Made by a program: the position numbers and the translations under genes. DNA of 64,000 nucleotides from Lentzea xinjiangensis (GTDB lineage: Bacteria > Actinomycetota > Actinomycetes > Mycobacteriales > Pseudonocardiaceae): the NCBI RefSeq assembly GCF_900110955.1, contig NZ_FOFR01000014.1, forward strand, positions 124,001 through 188,000, read 5' to 3'. The notes below the pieces were generated by a model. It saw only the letters and a list, made by a program, of their open reading frames with translations, was not told the origin of the DNA and made no database searches. Positions 32,894 through 41,040 of this stretch are shown here, piece after piece (position 1 is the stretch's first letter; every line of letters begins with the position of its first letter).

Positions 32894-32896
32894 CGT

Positions 32897-32990
32897 CCTG
32901 GAAACGTCGTTCCGCAACCTCTCGGCCCAGCAGCTCGACCAGCTCGGCGAGCTGCTGGACGTCGCGCTGGGCGCCGACCCGACCGCGTGA
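32897..32990 (+). pseudogene. C-terminal remnant of a MarR-like regulator
   Basis: On the + strand the sequence reads LETSFRNLSAQQLDQLGELLDVALGADPTA and then TGA. This looks like the last helix pair of a MarR-family regulator. Nothing upstream on that strand is coding, since it is antisense to the hydrolase debris. It ends 10 bases before the aldolase gene. Confidence 0.5.
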
Positions 32991-32999
32991 CCGGTCCGC

Positions 33000-34118
33000 T
33001 CACCACCCGCGGTGACGGCTCCACGTCGCTTCGACGAGCGGATGGGCCGTACCGCGGACGACGTGGTAGCGGTCGTGCTGCGCGGCGGTGGCGCAGGCGT
33101 GGTTGGGCAGGATCCGCAGGCGGGTTCCGATGGGCAGCTCGGGCACCGGCCTGCCGTCCCGCGTGCTCAAGATCCCGTGCTCCTGGCTCGCTCCGGTCAT
33201 GACGAGGTCGGGGATCAGGTCGCCCCGGAGGTCCGCGACGAGTCCGTAGCCCTGGTCGACGGCCTGCGCCTGGGTGCCCCGGTCCCGCGAGGTGGCCATC
33301 CAGCCGCCGTCGGTGATGACCCAGTTGCGGTCGCGCTGGTGGCCGATCACCGTGACGGCCACGGACAGGGCGAGGTCGTCGACGTCGCAGACGCCGATGC
33401 CCGCCATGACGAGGTCGAAGAAGACGTAGTTGCCCGCGCGGACCTCGGTCACGCCGGTCAGGTCGGTCGCCGCGTGCGCGGTGGGGGTCGACCCGACGCT
33501 GACGACCGGGCACGGCAGCCCGGCGTCGCGCAGGGTGGTGGCGGCGGCGACGGCGGTGTCGCGTTCGTTCCGCGCGGCCTGCCGCAACGCTTCTGGCGTG
33601 TAGGCGAAGTACGACTCGCCCGCGTGGGTGAGCACTCCGGCGAGGTTGCCGCCGAGCACCCGGCCGATCTCCACGAGGGCGGGGTCGGTGGACACGACAC
33701 CGCCTCGGTGCCCGTCGCAGTCGATCTCGACCAGGGCCGGGACGCGGAGGTCCTGCTCGCGGGCGAACCGGGTCAGCGCTTCGGCCTGCACGAGCGTGTC
33801 GAGCAGGACCGTGAGGGTCACGCCGCGGCGCAGCAGTGCGGCGACGCGCGGCAGCTTGTGCGGGTCGATGCCGACCGCGTAGAGGATGTCCGGGTAGCCC
33901 GCGTCGGCGAAGTGCTCCGCCTCCGCGAGGGTGGACACCGTGATCGGCCCGCCCGCGTGGACGCGCTCGGCGACCTCGACGCACTTGGACGTCTTCACGT
34001 GCAGGCGCAGGGGCACGCCGAGCCCGCGCAGGTGGTCGCGGAGCCGGGAGGCGTTGCGGTCCAGCCGGTCCGCGTCGACCACGGCGAACGGCGTGCCGGG
34101 TGTGTCCAAAGTGGTCAT
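33000..34118 (-). CDS. D-threonine aldolase / D-serine dehydratase-like PLP enzyme
   Basis: This 372-residue fold-type III PLP enzyme has an N-terminal alanine-racemase-like barrel with the PLP lysine in LRLHVKTSK, substrate and phosphate loops (AGNYVFFD), and the metal ligands of the C-terminal domain in ILPNHACATAAQHD (His and Cys). The family includes D-threonine aldolase, zinc-dependent D-serine dehydratase and beta-hydroxyaspartate aldolase. It is the last gene of a three-gene operon, and its ATG overlaps the upstream stop (ATGA). The sequence does not decide which beta-hydroxy-D-amino acid is used. Confidence 0.88.
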   Translation of the reverse strand: MTTLDTPGTPFAVVDADRLDRNASRLRDHLRGLGVPLRLHVKTSKCVEVAERVHAGGPITVSTLAEAEHFADAGYPDILYAVGIDPHKLPRVAALLRRGVTLTVLLDTLVQAEALTRFAREQDLRVPALVEIDCDGHRGGVVSTDPALVEIGRVLGGNLAGVLTHAGESYFAYTPEALRQAARNERDTAVAAATTLRDAGLPCPVVSVGSTPTAHAATDLTGVTEVRAGNYVFFDLVMAGIGVCDVDDLALSVAVTVIGHQRDRNWVITDGGWMATSRDRGTQAQAVDQGYGLVADLRGDLIPDLVMTGASQEHGILSTRDGRPVPELPIGTRLRILPNHACATAAQHDRYHVVRGTAHPLVEATWSRHRGW

Positions 34119-35077
34119 CGGGGTTCTCCTGGGACGGCGGCGCGGCGGCGCAGCAGTGCGGCGGCGAGGGTGAGGTCCTGCAAGGCGAATCCGGAGCTGT
34201 CGAAGACGGTGATCTGCTCCCGCGCGGTCCTGCCGTCGGCCTCGCCGGCGAGCACCGCTCCGAGCGCTACCGGCGTGGCGGCCGTGGTGTGCTGGAACTC
34301 GCCGATGGCGAGCGACTGGTCCGGCAGGTCGCAGAACAGCGATGCGCGGTCGTAGAGCGCGACCGGCAGCTCCTGCTTGCCCGGGCCGTCGGCGCCCATG
34401 GCGGAGATGTGCGTTCCCGGTGCCACCCAGCTCGCGTCGAACAAGGGTTCTCGAGCGGTCGTGGCCGTGACGAGCACGTCCGCCGCGGCGATCCCGGTCC
34501 TGGCATCGGCGGGGTGTGCGGTCACCCCGGTCACGGCGGTCACCTCCGCGGCGAACGCCCGCGCCGCCTCGGCCCGTCTGCCGACGACGAGCACCCGGTC
34601 GATCGGCCGCACGCGGCTGACCGCGCGCACCTCGTGCAACGCCTGGTGCCCGGTGCCGATGACGGTCAGCGTGCGGGAGTCCTCGCGGGCCAGCAGGTCC
34701 ACGGCCAGCGCGTCGGCGGCGGCTGTGCGGTAGGCGTTGGCGGTCGCGGCCTCGACCACCGCGCTCAGCCTGCCGGTGGCGGGGTCGAGCAGCACGATCG
34801 TCGAGCTGTGCCGCGGCAGGCCGGTGTTGCCCGGCCAGAAGCTGCCGATCTTCACGCCGACGAGGCCGTCCGCGCAGCCGGACTTGAGGGTGAACCTGGT
34901 GCCCGGCACCGGCGAACGCCCGATCACGACCGGGAAGACCGACCCCGTCGCGGTGGCGAGGAACGCCTCCCGCGCGGCGGCCAGCGCGAGCTCGTCGTCG
35001 ACGAGCGCCGCCGACTCGGACTCGCCCAAGAAGGCAGGGCCGGGAACGGTGGGGCCGGGGAAAGCGCTGTCGGTCAC
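34115..35077 (-). CDS. Ornithine cyclodeaminase / mu-crystallin family protein
   Basis: This 320-residue NAD(P)-binding protein has substrate-site residues in RFTLKSGCADGLVGVKIGSFWPGN, dinucleotide motif LTVIGTGHQALHEVRAV, and GADGPGKQELPVALYDRA. The family covers ornithine cyclodeaminase, alanine dehydrogenase, ketimine reductase, iminosuccinate reductase and DauB-type iminoarginine reductase. GTG at 35077 overlaps the regulator stop (GTGA) and fixes the start. With a DauR-like regulator and a D-amino-acid aldolase beside it, reduction of an imino acid in D-amino-acid catabolism is likely. Confidence 0.88.
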   Translation of the reverse strand: MTDSAFPGPTVPGPAFLGESESAALVDDELALAAAREAFLATATGSVFPVVIGRSPVPGTRFTLKSGCADGLVGVKIGSFWPGNTGLPRHSSTIVLLDPATGRLSAVVEAATANAYRTAAADALAVDLLAREDSRTLTVIGTGHQALHEVRAVSRVRPIDRVLVVGRRAEAARAFAAEVTAVTGVTAHPADARTGIAAADVLVTATTAREPLFDASWVAPGTHISAMGADGPGKQELPVALYDRASLFCDLPDQSLAIGEFQHTTAATPVALGAVLAGEADGRTAREQITVFDSSGFALQDLTLAAALLRRRAAVPGEPR

Positions 35078-35754
35078 GGCTTGTCCTTCTTCAGCTCGGC
35101 GAGGTCGTTGTAGAGACCGGTGCGGGAGATGCCCAGCCGCTTCGCGATCCGCGCGGGCGCGCCGCGCAGGCTGAAGACCCCGGCTTCGTGCAGGGACCGG
35201 ACGAGCGCCAGGCGCTCCTCGCGTCCCAGCGCCGCGACGGGGACCGCGTGCTCCCGTTCGGCGCGCTCGACCAGTGACTCGACCACCTGGTCCAGGTCGC
35301 CGGAGAAGTTCGTCGTGGCGCCCGGTCCCGGCTCGGCCGGTGCCGACAGGCCGAGCAGGTCCGACAGCACGCCGGTGGCGCGGTTGATCGCCGAGAGGTC
35401 GATGTTGACGCACAGCGCGCCGATCAACGTCCCGTCGACGTCGCGCAGCGGCAGCGTCGTGCACTTGAGCACCCGGCCGTCGTCCTGCGCGCGGGTGACG
35501 TAACCGACCTCGTTGCGGGCGTCGGCGCCGGCGGCGAGCACGCGCAGGCCGATCTCGCTCATCGCGTCCCCGACCGCGCGGCCCGTGACCGCCCCCGCGA
35601 CCGCGACGACCGACCGCTCCTGGTCGCGGTAGTCGTGCAGGACGACCTCGCAGCTACGGCCGAAAGTCGCCGCTATGCCCTCGATCACGGGAGTCAGCGC
35701 GGCGAACACCGCGTCCGCCGTGCTGCTGACGGCGGGTTGAGGCGTGTCTTGCAC
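35074..35754 (-). CDS. YheO/DauR-like PAS-HTH regulator
   Basis: This 226-residue regulator has an N-terminal YheO-type PAS domain (about 15-125: IEGIAATFGRSCEVVLHDY, LIGALCVNIDLS) and a C-terminal DauR-like HTH (REERLALVRSLHEAGVFSLRGAPARIAKRLGISRTGLYNDL). The GTG at 35754 has GGAGG six bases upstream. DauR controls D-arginine catabolism in Pseudomonas, and relatives often control D-amino-acid enzymes. A direct repeat directly upstream is a plausible operator. Confidence 0.9.
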   Translation of the reverse strand: MQDTPQPAVSSTADAVFAALTPVIEGIAATFGRSCEVVLHDYRDQERSVVAVAGAVTGRAVGDAMSEIGLRVLAAGADARNEVGYVTRAQDDGRVLKCTTLPLRDVDGTLIGALCVNIDLSAINRATGVLSDLLGLSAPAEPGPGATTNFSGDLDQVVESLVERAEREHAVPVAALGREERLALVRSLHEAGVFSLRGAPARIAKRLGISRTGLYNDLAELKKDKP

Positions 35755-35773
35755 AGTGGCCTCCAGCTTGTGA

Positions 35774-35803
35774 ACAAAATGTCAATCACTGGACAAAGTG
35801 TCA
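35774..35803. promoter_or_regulatory. Direct repeat ACAAARTGTCA, putative operator
   Basis: ACAAAATGTCA (35774-35784) and ACAAAGTGTCA (35793-35803) repeat with a 19-base period, about two helical turns. They lie between the leftward DauR-like operon and the rightward TetR gene. Read leftward, the first copy includes TTGACA-like sequence, so a bound protein would cover the promoter. Confidence 0.5.
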
Positions 35804-35880
35804 CACACGGCCGGGCGACGCCGCTACTCGCTGTGCGGTGTGACGGCATACTGACCGTTCGTTCTGCTAGCGTTGCCGTG

Positions 35881-36462
35881 GTGGGGTACAACGTTCGAGG
35901 TCAGGTCTCCGAAGCGCGGTCGCGCCTGCTCGCCACCGCCACCCGGATCTTCTACGCCGAGGGCCTGCACTCCGTCGGGATCGACCGCGTCGTCGCGGAG
36001 GCGAAGGTGACCCGCGCGACGCTGTACCGGCACTTCAAGAGCAAGGACGAGCTCGTCGTCGCGTACCTCCGGTCGGTGGCCGGGATGGAGCGCGACCAGG
36101 TCGAGCAGGCCCGTACCGCCGGCGGCACGGCGGCCGACGTCCTGCGGGCGGTCGCCGGGTCCATCGCCGCGGGGATCTCCTCGGCCGGGTTCCGCGGCTG
36201 CGCCTTCCTCAACGCCGCGGCCGAGTACCCGGACCCCGCGCACCCGGTGCTCAGGACCGTCCTGGACCACCGCGAGTGGTTCCTGCGCACCGTGACCGAC
36301 CTGTTCGCGCAGCTCGACGAGAGGTCGGCCGCCTCCGCGGGCCGGCACTTCGTCATGCTCCGGGACGGCGCCATGGCGGCGGGGTGCCTGACCGACGCGA
36401 CGGAGGTCGGTGAGACTTTCCGCGCCGGAGTCGAGGGTCTGCTCCGGGCGAGCGCCACTTAG
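35881..36462 (+). CDS. TetR-family regulator
   Basis: This 193-residue TetR has its N-terminal HTH in ARSRLLATATRIFYAEGLHSVGIDRVVAEAKVTRATLYRHFKSKDELVVAYL and an all-helical ligand domain (FRGCAFLNAAAEYPDP), the same subfamily as the 49629-50201 protein. The GTG at 35881 lies about eight bases after a TAGCGT box with no ribosome-binding site, so a leaderless transcript is likely. ACCGTTCGTTCTG just upstream (about 35854) is similar to the operator-like sites before ohr at 40452 and 40505. Confidence 0.88.
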   Translation: MGYNVRGQVSEARSRLLATATRIFYAEGLHSVGIDRVVAEAKVTRATLYRHFKSKDELVVAYLRSVAGMERDQVEQARTAGGTAADVLRAVAGSIAAGISSAGFRGCAFLNAAAEYPDPAHPVLRTVLDHREWFLRTVTDLFAQLDERSAASAGRHFVMLRDGAMAAGCLTDATEVGETFRAGVEGLLRASAT

Positions 36463-36468
36463 GGCGGT

Positions 36469-37614
36469 TCAGCGCCCGGCGAACGGGCCTCCGGGCGCGA
36501 AGGCGTACCGGGCGAAGCGCTCGCCGATCAGCTCGTGCGTGGCGGCGTCCGGGTGCAGCGCGTCGGGCAGCGGGTGCGTGATGGCGTCCTGCTCGCCGTA
36601 GAGCCGGGTGCCGTCCAGGTAGTGCAGCCGCGGGTCGTCCTCGCGGCGTTCGGCCAACGACCGCAAGGCATCGCGGATGATCCGCAACGTCAGCTGCGGC
36701 GCGGGGCCGTGCGGCCCGGTGGCGGTGAAGGCGACCTCACCCGCGGCGAGCGCGTCCGCGTCCAGCTCGCCGGGCCCCGGCGTGTCCTCGTGGACGCCGC
36801 AGAAGATCGGTGAGATGAGCACCAGCGGCGTGCCGGGGTGGCCGTCGCGGACCGTGTCCAGGAACCCGTGCACGGCCGGCACGAACGCGCGCAGCCGCAT
36901 CGCGTCGAAGTTCACGACGTTGATGCCGAGCTTCACGCTGATCAGGTCGGCGGGGCGGTCGCGCATCACGCGGGCGACGAACTGGTCGGCCAGCGCGCTA
37001 CCGCCGAAGCCGAGGTTGTGCAGCTCGACGTCGCCGTGCCGGGCCGCGACGGCGGGCCAGATGCCGGTCGGGGTGGCCGCGTTCGAGCCGTGGCTGATCG
37101 AGCTGCCGTGGTGCAGCCACACCCGGCGGGTGGGCTCGACCGGCCGCACCGGCGCGTCCGTGCGCAGCGCGACCAGCTCGACCGCCTCGTTGTGCGGCAG
37201 CCAGATCTCCACGGCCTTGTCGGCGTCCGCGAGACCGGCGAACCGGATGGTGCACGCCGGGCCTGCGTGGAGTTCCGACGTCCCGGTACGCAGGTCGGTC
37301 TCGACGTGATCGCCACCGTCGAGCTGCTCGGAGGCGAGCCGTTCGCCGTCGACGACGAGGTCGACGCTGCCGCGAGGACGGGAGATGCCCCGGTAGGTGG
37401 CGCGGGTGGGGTGCAGGACCAGCTCGACGGTGCGTGCGGCGGTGGCCATCACGAGCCGCACGCCGGAGGGCTGGCTCTCCGCCGCCAGCAGTTGCGGATC
37501 GGGGAAGCGGGTGCGCACCGGGGCGGGCAGGCGGTGTGGCCGCAGCCCGCGGCCGGTCTCCTCCAGCTCGGCGGCGCCGCGCACGAGCGCGCCGGTCAGC
37601 GGTGTGGTGATCAT
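36469..37614 (-). CDS. GDSL/SGNH-type esterase
   Basis: This 381-residue protein has an N-terminal beta domain of about 150 residues and then an SGNH hydrolase domain: LHHGSSISHGSNA (block I serine), LHNLGFGGSALADQF (block II Gly), KLGINVVNF (block III Asn), and DALHPDAATHELIGERF (block V Asp/His). No signal peptide is seen. The two-domain layout resembles SsfX3-type acyltransferase or esterase proteins. It is translationally coupled (ATGA) to the TetR gene upstream, which probably controls it. The substrate is unknown. Confidence 0.88.
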   Translation of the reverse strand: MITTPLTGALVRGAAELEETGRGLRPHRLPAPVRTRFPDPQLLAAESQPSGVRLVMATAARTVELVLHPTRATYRGISRPRGSVDLVVDGERLASEQLDGGDHVETDLRTGTSELHAGPACTIRFAGLADADKAVEIWLPHNEAVELVALRTDAPVRPVEPTRRVWLHHGSSISHGSNAATPTGIWPAVAARHGDVELHNLGFGGSALADQFVARVMRDRPADLISVKLGINVVNFDAMRLRAFVPAVHGFLDTVRDGHPGTPLVLISPIFCGVHEDTPGPGELDADALAAGEVAFTATGPHGPAPQLTLRIIRDALRSLAERREDDPRLHYLDGTRLYGEQDAITHPLPDALHPDAATHELIGERFARYAFAPGGPFAGR

Positions 37615-38195
37615 GGTCGGTCCGCCGGGGAGTCCACGGGCCAGGCCCGCAGCAGCGCGTCGAGCGCGACGACGGTCTTGTGCCAGGACACGTCGGGCGC
37701 GGGGGTGCTGTGGTCGAAGTTGCCGGTGCGTTCGAGGGCGAGGAAGCCGTTGATCGTGCTGCCCAGCAGCCGCACGGCGTGCACGTGCTCCTCCGGGGGC
37801 ACCGGGTAGCCCCTGAGCACGGCACCGGCCTGCGTCGCCATGTTCCTGGCCGCGTCCGAGCGCACGACGGCCTCGCCGGCGCGGCGCTGCAGGGACTGCC
37901 ACCGTCCCGGTGACTCGCGGGCGTAGGTCCGGTAGGCCGCGGCGTACGCCTCCAGGGCGTCCCGGCCCGAACGCCCGGCGACGGCCGCGCCGACCCGGTC
38001 GGCCAGCTCGCCGAGCGCCAGCGCGGTCACCCCGTCCCGCAACGCCTCCAGGTCGCGGACGTGCGAGTACAGGCTCGGTGCCTGCACGCCGAGCCGCCGG
38101 GCGACCGCGGACAGCGTGACCAGGTCGAACCCGGCCTCGTCGGCGAGAGCCGCCGCGTCGGCCACGATGACGGCCGCGCTCAGGGAAGGACGCAT
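37611..38195 (-). CDS. TetR-family regulator (WHG-type C domain)
   Basis: This 194-residue TetR has its HTH in AAALADEAGFDLVTLSAVARRLGVQAPSLYSHVRDLEALRDGV, and the C-terminal domain resembles TetR_C_33/WHG regulators (RRAGEAVVRSDAARNM, INGFLALE). The ATG at 38195 is preferred to a GTG at 38201 because only it has an AGGG at workable spacing. It is co-transcribed with the GDSL gene. The 38202-38244 gap holds CCTATACTCCGTAGG and a second CCTATGAGG (leftward reading), which may be promoter and operator. Confidence 0.88.
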   Translation of the reverse strand: MRPSLSAAVIVADAAALADEAGFDLVTLSAVARRLGVQAPSLYSHVRDLEALRDGVTALALGELADRVGAAVAGRSGRDALEAYAAAYRTYARESPGRWQSLQRRAGEAVVRSDAARNMATQAGAVLRGYPVPPEEHVHAVRLLGSTINGFLALERTGNFDHSTPAPDVSWHKTVVALDALLRAWPVDSPADRP

Positions 38196-38244
38196 GAACA
38201 CACCCTACACCTCATAGGCTCTAACCTACGGAGTATAGGTCCGA

Positions 38245-39171
38245 TCAGAGCTCGGCGTCCGGTGCCGCCTCGACGGTGCGCCGGGTGGGTGGCGTGGCGC
38301 TGCGGAACCTTCCCGGCGACACGCCGTACTCGCGGCGGAAGGCCGCCGACAGCGCGAACTCGGTCGAGTAGCCGACCTTGGGAGCGATGCTCGCGAGCGG
38401 GGCGGTGGTCTCCTGGAGGAGCTGGGCGGCGCGGCTGAGGCGCCAGCCGGTCACGTAGCCCATCGGGGGCTGGCCCACCGCGGTGGTGAAGAGCTTCGAG
38501 AAGGCCGCGCGGGGCAGTCCCGCGACCTCGCTCAGCCGCCCCACCGTCCACCGCCGCTGCGGGTGCTCGTGGATCTCCCGCAGGGCGGCGGCGATCCCTG
38601 GGTGGGCGGCCTCCGGCCAGCCGGACGTGGCGTCCTGCTCCTGCCAGTGGCGCAGCACCTGCACGAGGACCAGGTCCAGCACCGCCCGCAGCGTCGCGCC
38701 CGAACCCGGCCGGTCCCCGGAGAGGTCCGCGGCGAGGAAGTCGACGAGGGACCGCAGCTCCGGGTGGCGGTCGTAGTCCGGCGACACCGCGATGAGGTCG
38801 GGCAGCGCCCGCAGGTACTGGGGTGTGCGGCTGTGTTCGAGCCGGTAGGCGCCGCACAGGTACTCGAAGGCCGCAGGGCTGCGGGTCACCGGTGGGCGCG
38901 GGCCCATCTCGGCGAGCGGGAGGTCCGGCAGCGCGCAGGGCGTCTCGCTGAGACCGTGCTCGGCACCGGCGGCGGCGAGCACGATGTCGCCGGGGCGCAG
39001 GGGGACCGGGTCGCCGTGGCCGATCAGCCAGCAGGTGCCGGTCATGACGATGTGGAACCCGCTGCCGTCGAAGGCGGCGAACCGGACGCCGCCAGGGGCG
39101 GTCTGCCGGACCAGCCGGGCGTTGGCGCTGCCGACCCGCACACCGCGGATCACCTCGCTGATCAGGTCCAC
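38245..39171 (-). CDS. AraC-family regulator with cupin domain
   Basis: This 308-residue regulator has an N-terminal cupin-like ligand domain (about 1-120: GFHIVMTGTCWLIGHGDPVPLRPGDIVL) and two C-terminal HTH motifs (WTVGRLSEVAGLPRAAFSKLFTTAVG and LASIAPKVGYSTEFALSAAFRREYGVSPGRFR). The GTG at 39171 gives a normal family start. It is divergent from the acyl-CoA dehydrogenase-like gene with a 95-base gap, the usual arrangement for a regulator and its target. Confidence 0.9.
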   Translation of the reverse strand: MDLISEVIRGVRVGSANARLVRQTAPGGVRFAAFDGSGFHIVMTGTCWLIGHGDPVPLRPGDIVLAAAGAEHGLSETPCALPDLPLAEMGPRPPVTRSPAAFEYLCGAYRLEHSRTPQYLRALPDLIAVSPDYDRHPELRSLVDFLAADLSGDRPGSGATLRAVLDLVLVQVLRHWQEQDATSGWPEAAHPGIAAALREIHEHPQRRWTVGRLSEVAGLPRAAFSKLFTTAVGQPPMGYVTGWRLSRAAQLLQETTAPLASIAPKVGYSTEFALSAAFRREYGVSPGRFRSATPPTRRTVEAAPDAEL

Positions 39172-39266
39172 ACCGGCGATCCTAGTGATGCGCGCGGTGT
39201 GGCCGCGTATGAACCGGTGCCGTCGGCGCATGGCTCGGTGTGCGCGCCGGTGCTTGAGTTCGTGGA

Positions 39267-40346
39267 GTGATCGAACACGCGAGCGGGCGGACCGTCGAGG
39301 TCCTGCGCGCCCATGCCGAAAAAGTGGAGCAGGACGAGCGACCGGCCGCCGAGGGCCTGGCCGCGTTGCGCGAGGACGGTGTCTTCGCGTTGCGGACACC
39401 GCGGGACCACGGTGGGACGTGGGCGGACGCGGAGACCATCGCGCGGCGGCTGGCCGAGCTGGGACGTGCCTGCCCGGCCACCGCCTGGGTCGCCGGGACG
39501 TGCGTCACGGCGAAGAACCTCGCCGCCCGCGCCTTCGCCGGTGCCCAGGACCCGGAGTTCTTCGCGGACCCGGACGCGCTCTTCTGCGGCTCCGGGGTGC
39601 CCGGTGGCCGTGGCGAGGAGGTGCCGGACGGGGTGCGCGTCACCGGCCGCTGGCCGAACGTCTCCGGCTGCGAGGACGCGACCTGGGCCGTCCTCGCGGT
39701 GCTGGCCGGCGACACGTTCTCCTTCGCCCTGGTGCCGACCGCCGACCTCGTCGTCGACCGGACGTGGCGCATGGCGGGCATGCGCGGCACCGGTAGCCAC
39801 ACCCTGGTCGCCGAGGACGTGCTGGTGCCGGCCGAGCGGATCGTGGCGGCGACGCCCTTCACGCTCAACGACAGGATGCTGTTCGCGATGACGGTGCTCG
39901 GCCCCGTGGTGGGCGCGGCCCAGGGGGCGCTCGACGCCGTCAACGCGATGTTCGCCTCGGACCGCAAGCCGTTCATGACGGCGTACTCGCGCATGGGCGA
40001 GTCACCCGGTGCCCGGCACTGGCTGGCGGAGGCCACCCACCTCGTGAACCGCGCCGTGACGACGATGCTGGCCGTCGCCCGCGAGGCGAGCACGGCCGAG
40101 CTGTCCGCCGAGGACGGTCCCCGGCTGCACCGGGCGGTCGCGGACGCCGGCGCGGACTGCCGGGCCGCCGTGGAACGGATGCTCGACCTGCACGGTTCCG
40201 GTGGCTTCGCCACGGCGAACGTGCTCCAGCGCTTCTGGCGCGACGTCGCGGTCGGCAGCCGGCACCCGCACCTCAACCCGTACCTCGCGGTGGAGAACCT
40301 CGGCACCGCGCTGGCCGGCGTGATCGAGCCCGCCGGCCGGGGATGA
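39267..40346 (+). CDS. Acyl-CoA dehydrogenase / flavin hydroxylase-like protein
   Basis: This 359-residue protein has the acyl-CoA dehydrogenase fold: N-terminal helical domain (LRAHAEKVEQDERPAAEGLAALREDGVFAL), middle beta domain (GVRVTGRWPNVSGCEDATWAVLAV), and C-terminal helices (MLDLHGSGGFATANVLQRFWRDVAVGSRHPHLN). The ending RDVAVGSRHPHLN is typical of flavin-dependent monooxygenases of the HpaB/HsaA branch rather than true beta-oxidation enzymes. The usual catalytic Glu is not evident. A flavin reductase partner is not nearby. The substrate is unknown. Confidence 0.85.
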   Translation: MIEHASGRTVEVLRAHAEKVEQDERPAAEGLAALREDGVFALRTPRDHGGTWADAETIARRLAELGRACPATAWVAGTCVTAKNLAARAFAGAQDPEFFADPDALFCGSGVPGGRGEEVPDGVRVTGRWPNVSGCEDATWAVLAVLAGDTFSFALVPTADLVVDRTWRMAGMRGTGSHTLVAEDVLVPAERIVAATPFTLNDRMLFAMTVLGPVVGAAQGALDAVNAMFASDRKPFMTAYSRMGESPGARHWLAEATHLVNRAVTTMLAVAREASTAELSAEDGPRLHRAVADAGADCRAAVERMLDLHGSGGFATANVLQRFWRDVAVGSRHPHLNPYLAVENLGTALAGVIEPAGRG

Positions 40347-40373
40347 CGCCGGGGCCGGGCTCTGGCTCAGGTG

Positions 40374-40417
40374 GGGCTCCGCACAGCGCCGGTTTTCACC
40401 GGCTCTGCGCGGAGCCC
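40374..40417 (+). terminator. Hairpin terminator of the acyl-CoA dehydrogenase-like gene
   Basis: GGGCTCCGC (40374-40382) pairs with GCGGAGCCC (40409-40417), and inner CAG/CTG and GCCGG/CCGGC stems close a TTTTCA-containing loop. Confidence 0.7.
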
Positions 40418-40451
40418 GCCGCGTGTTCGAGCTCGTGACCTCCGGATGAGG

Positions 40452-40465
40452 TAGAACGTTCGGTA
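40452..40465. promoter_or_regulatory. Operator-like site upstream of ohr, copy 1
   Basis: TAGAACGTTCGGTA contains the palindrome GAACGTTC. The same 14 bases recur at 40505-40518, 53 bases away (five helical turns). A TTGACT box begins at 40466. Confidence 0.6.
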
Positions 40466-40504
40466 TTGACTTCGTCGGCTCGAAGGCTCCAGGATGGGAT
40501 GCGA

Positions 40505-40518
40505 TAGAACGTTCGGTA
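40505..40518. promoter_or_regulatory. Operator-like site upstream of ohr, copy 2
   Basis: Identical TAGAACGTTCGGTA, flanked by CGA and TCG so that the symmetry is slightly longer. It sits 35 bases before the ohr start, where a bound TetR-type repressor would block transcription. Confidence 0.6.
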
Positions 40519-40553
40519 TCGCGAACCGTCGCGATCGAGAAGGGACCTCCGCC

Positions 40554-40982
40554 ATGAGCGCACCCCTGTACGTCGGCATCGCCACCTCCACCGGGGACGG
40601 CAGGGCGGGAGGGCGCGCCAGGTCGGACGACGGCCTGCTCGACCTCTCGCTCGCGATCCCGCGGGAGATGGGAGGTCCCGGTGGCGCGACCAACCCGGAG
40701 CAGCTCTTCGCGGCGGGCTGGGCCTCGTGCTTCCACTCCGCGGTCAAGGCCGTGGCGGCGCAGCGGAAGATCGAGGTCGCGGACTCCGCGGTCGTCGCCG
40801 AGGTCGGAGTGCACCCGACGCCGGAGGGCGGCTTCAGCCTCAGCGCCGCCCTGCGCGTCGAACTGTCCGATGTGGACCAGGCGACGGCCGACGGGCTCGT
40901 CGAAGCCGCGCACGCCATCTGCCCGTACTCCCACGCGACGCGCGGCAACATCCCGGTGACCGTCGACGCGACCGTTGCCTGA
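40554..40982 (+). CDS. ohr: Organic hydroperoxide resistance protein (Ohr/OsmC family)
   Basis: This 142-residue thiol peroxidase has the Ohr pattern. It starts SAPLYVGIATSTGDGRAGGRARSDDGLLDL, has the first active cysteine in LFAAGWASCFHSAV and the second in AAHAICPYSHATRGNIPV. Ohr reduces organic and fatty-acid hydroperoxides with lipoylated proteins as electron donors. Usually a MarR-type OhrR gene is adjacent; here it is not. Two identical palindromic sites upstream look like TetR-type operators. The ATG at 40554 follows AGAAGGGA. Confidence 0.93.
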   Translation: MSAPLYVGIATSTGDGRAGGRARSDDGLLDLSLAIPREMGGPGGATNPEQLFAAGWASCFHSAVKAVAAQRKIEVADSAVVAEVGVHPTPEGGFSLSAALRVELSDVDQATADGLVEAAHAICPYSHATRGNIPVTVDATVA

Positions 40983-41040
40983 CGTGGCACGCGCCCACGC
41001 GTTGGAGCCGGGTCATCCACCTCGAACCGAAGGAAGTCCT

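Noticed and set aside
33000-35754. Complete beta-hydroxyaspartate cycle
   Set aside because: The aminotransferase (BhcA) and dehydratase (BhcB) genes and an IclR-type BhcR are not in the window. Only two similar enzyme types are present.
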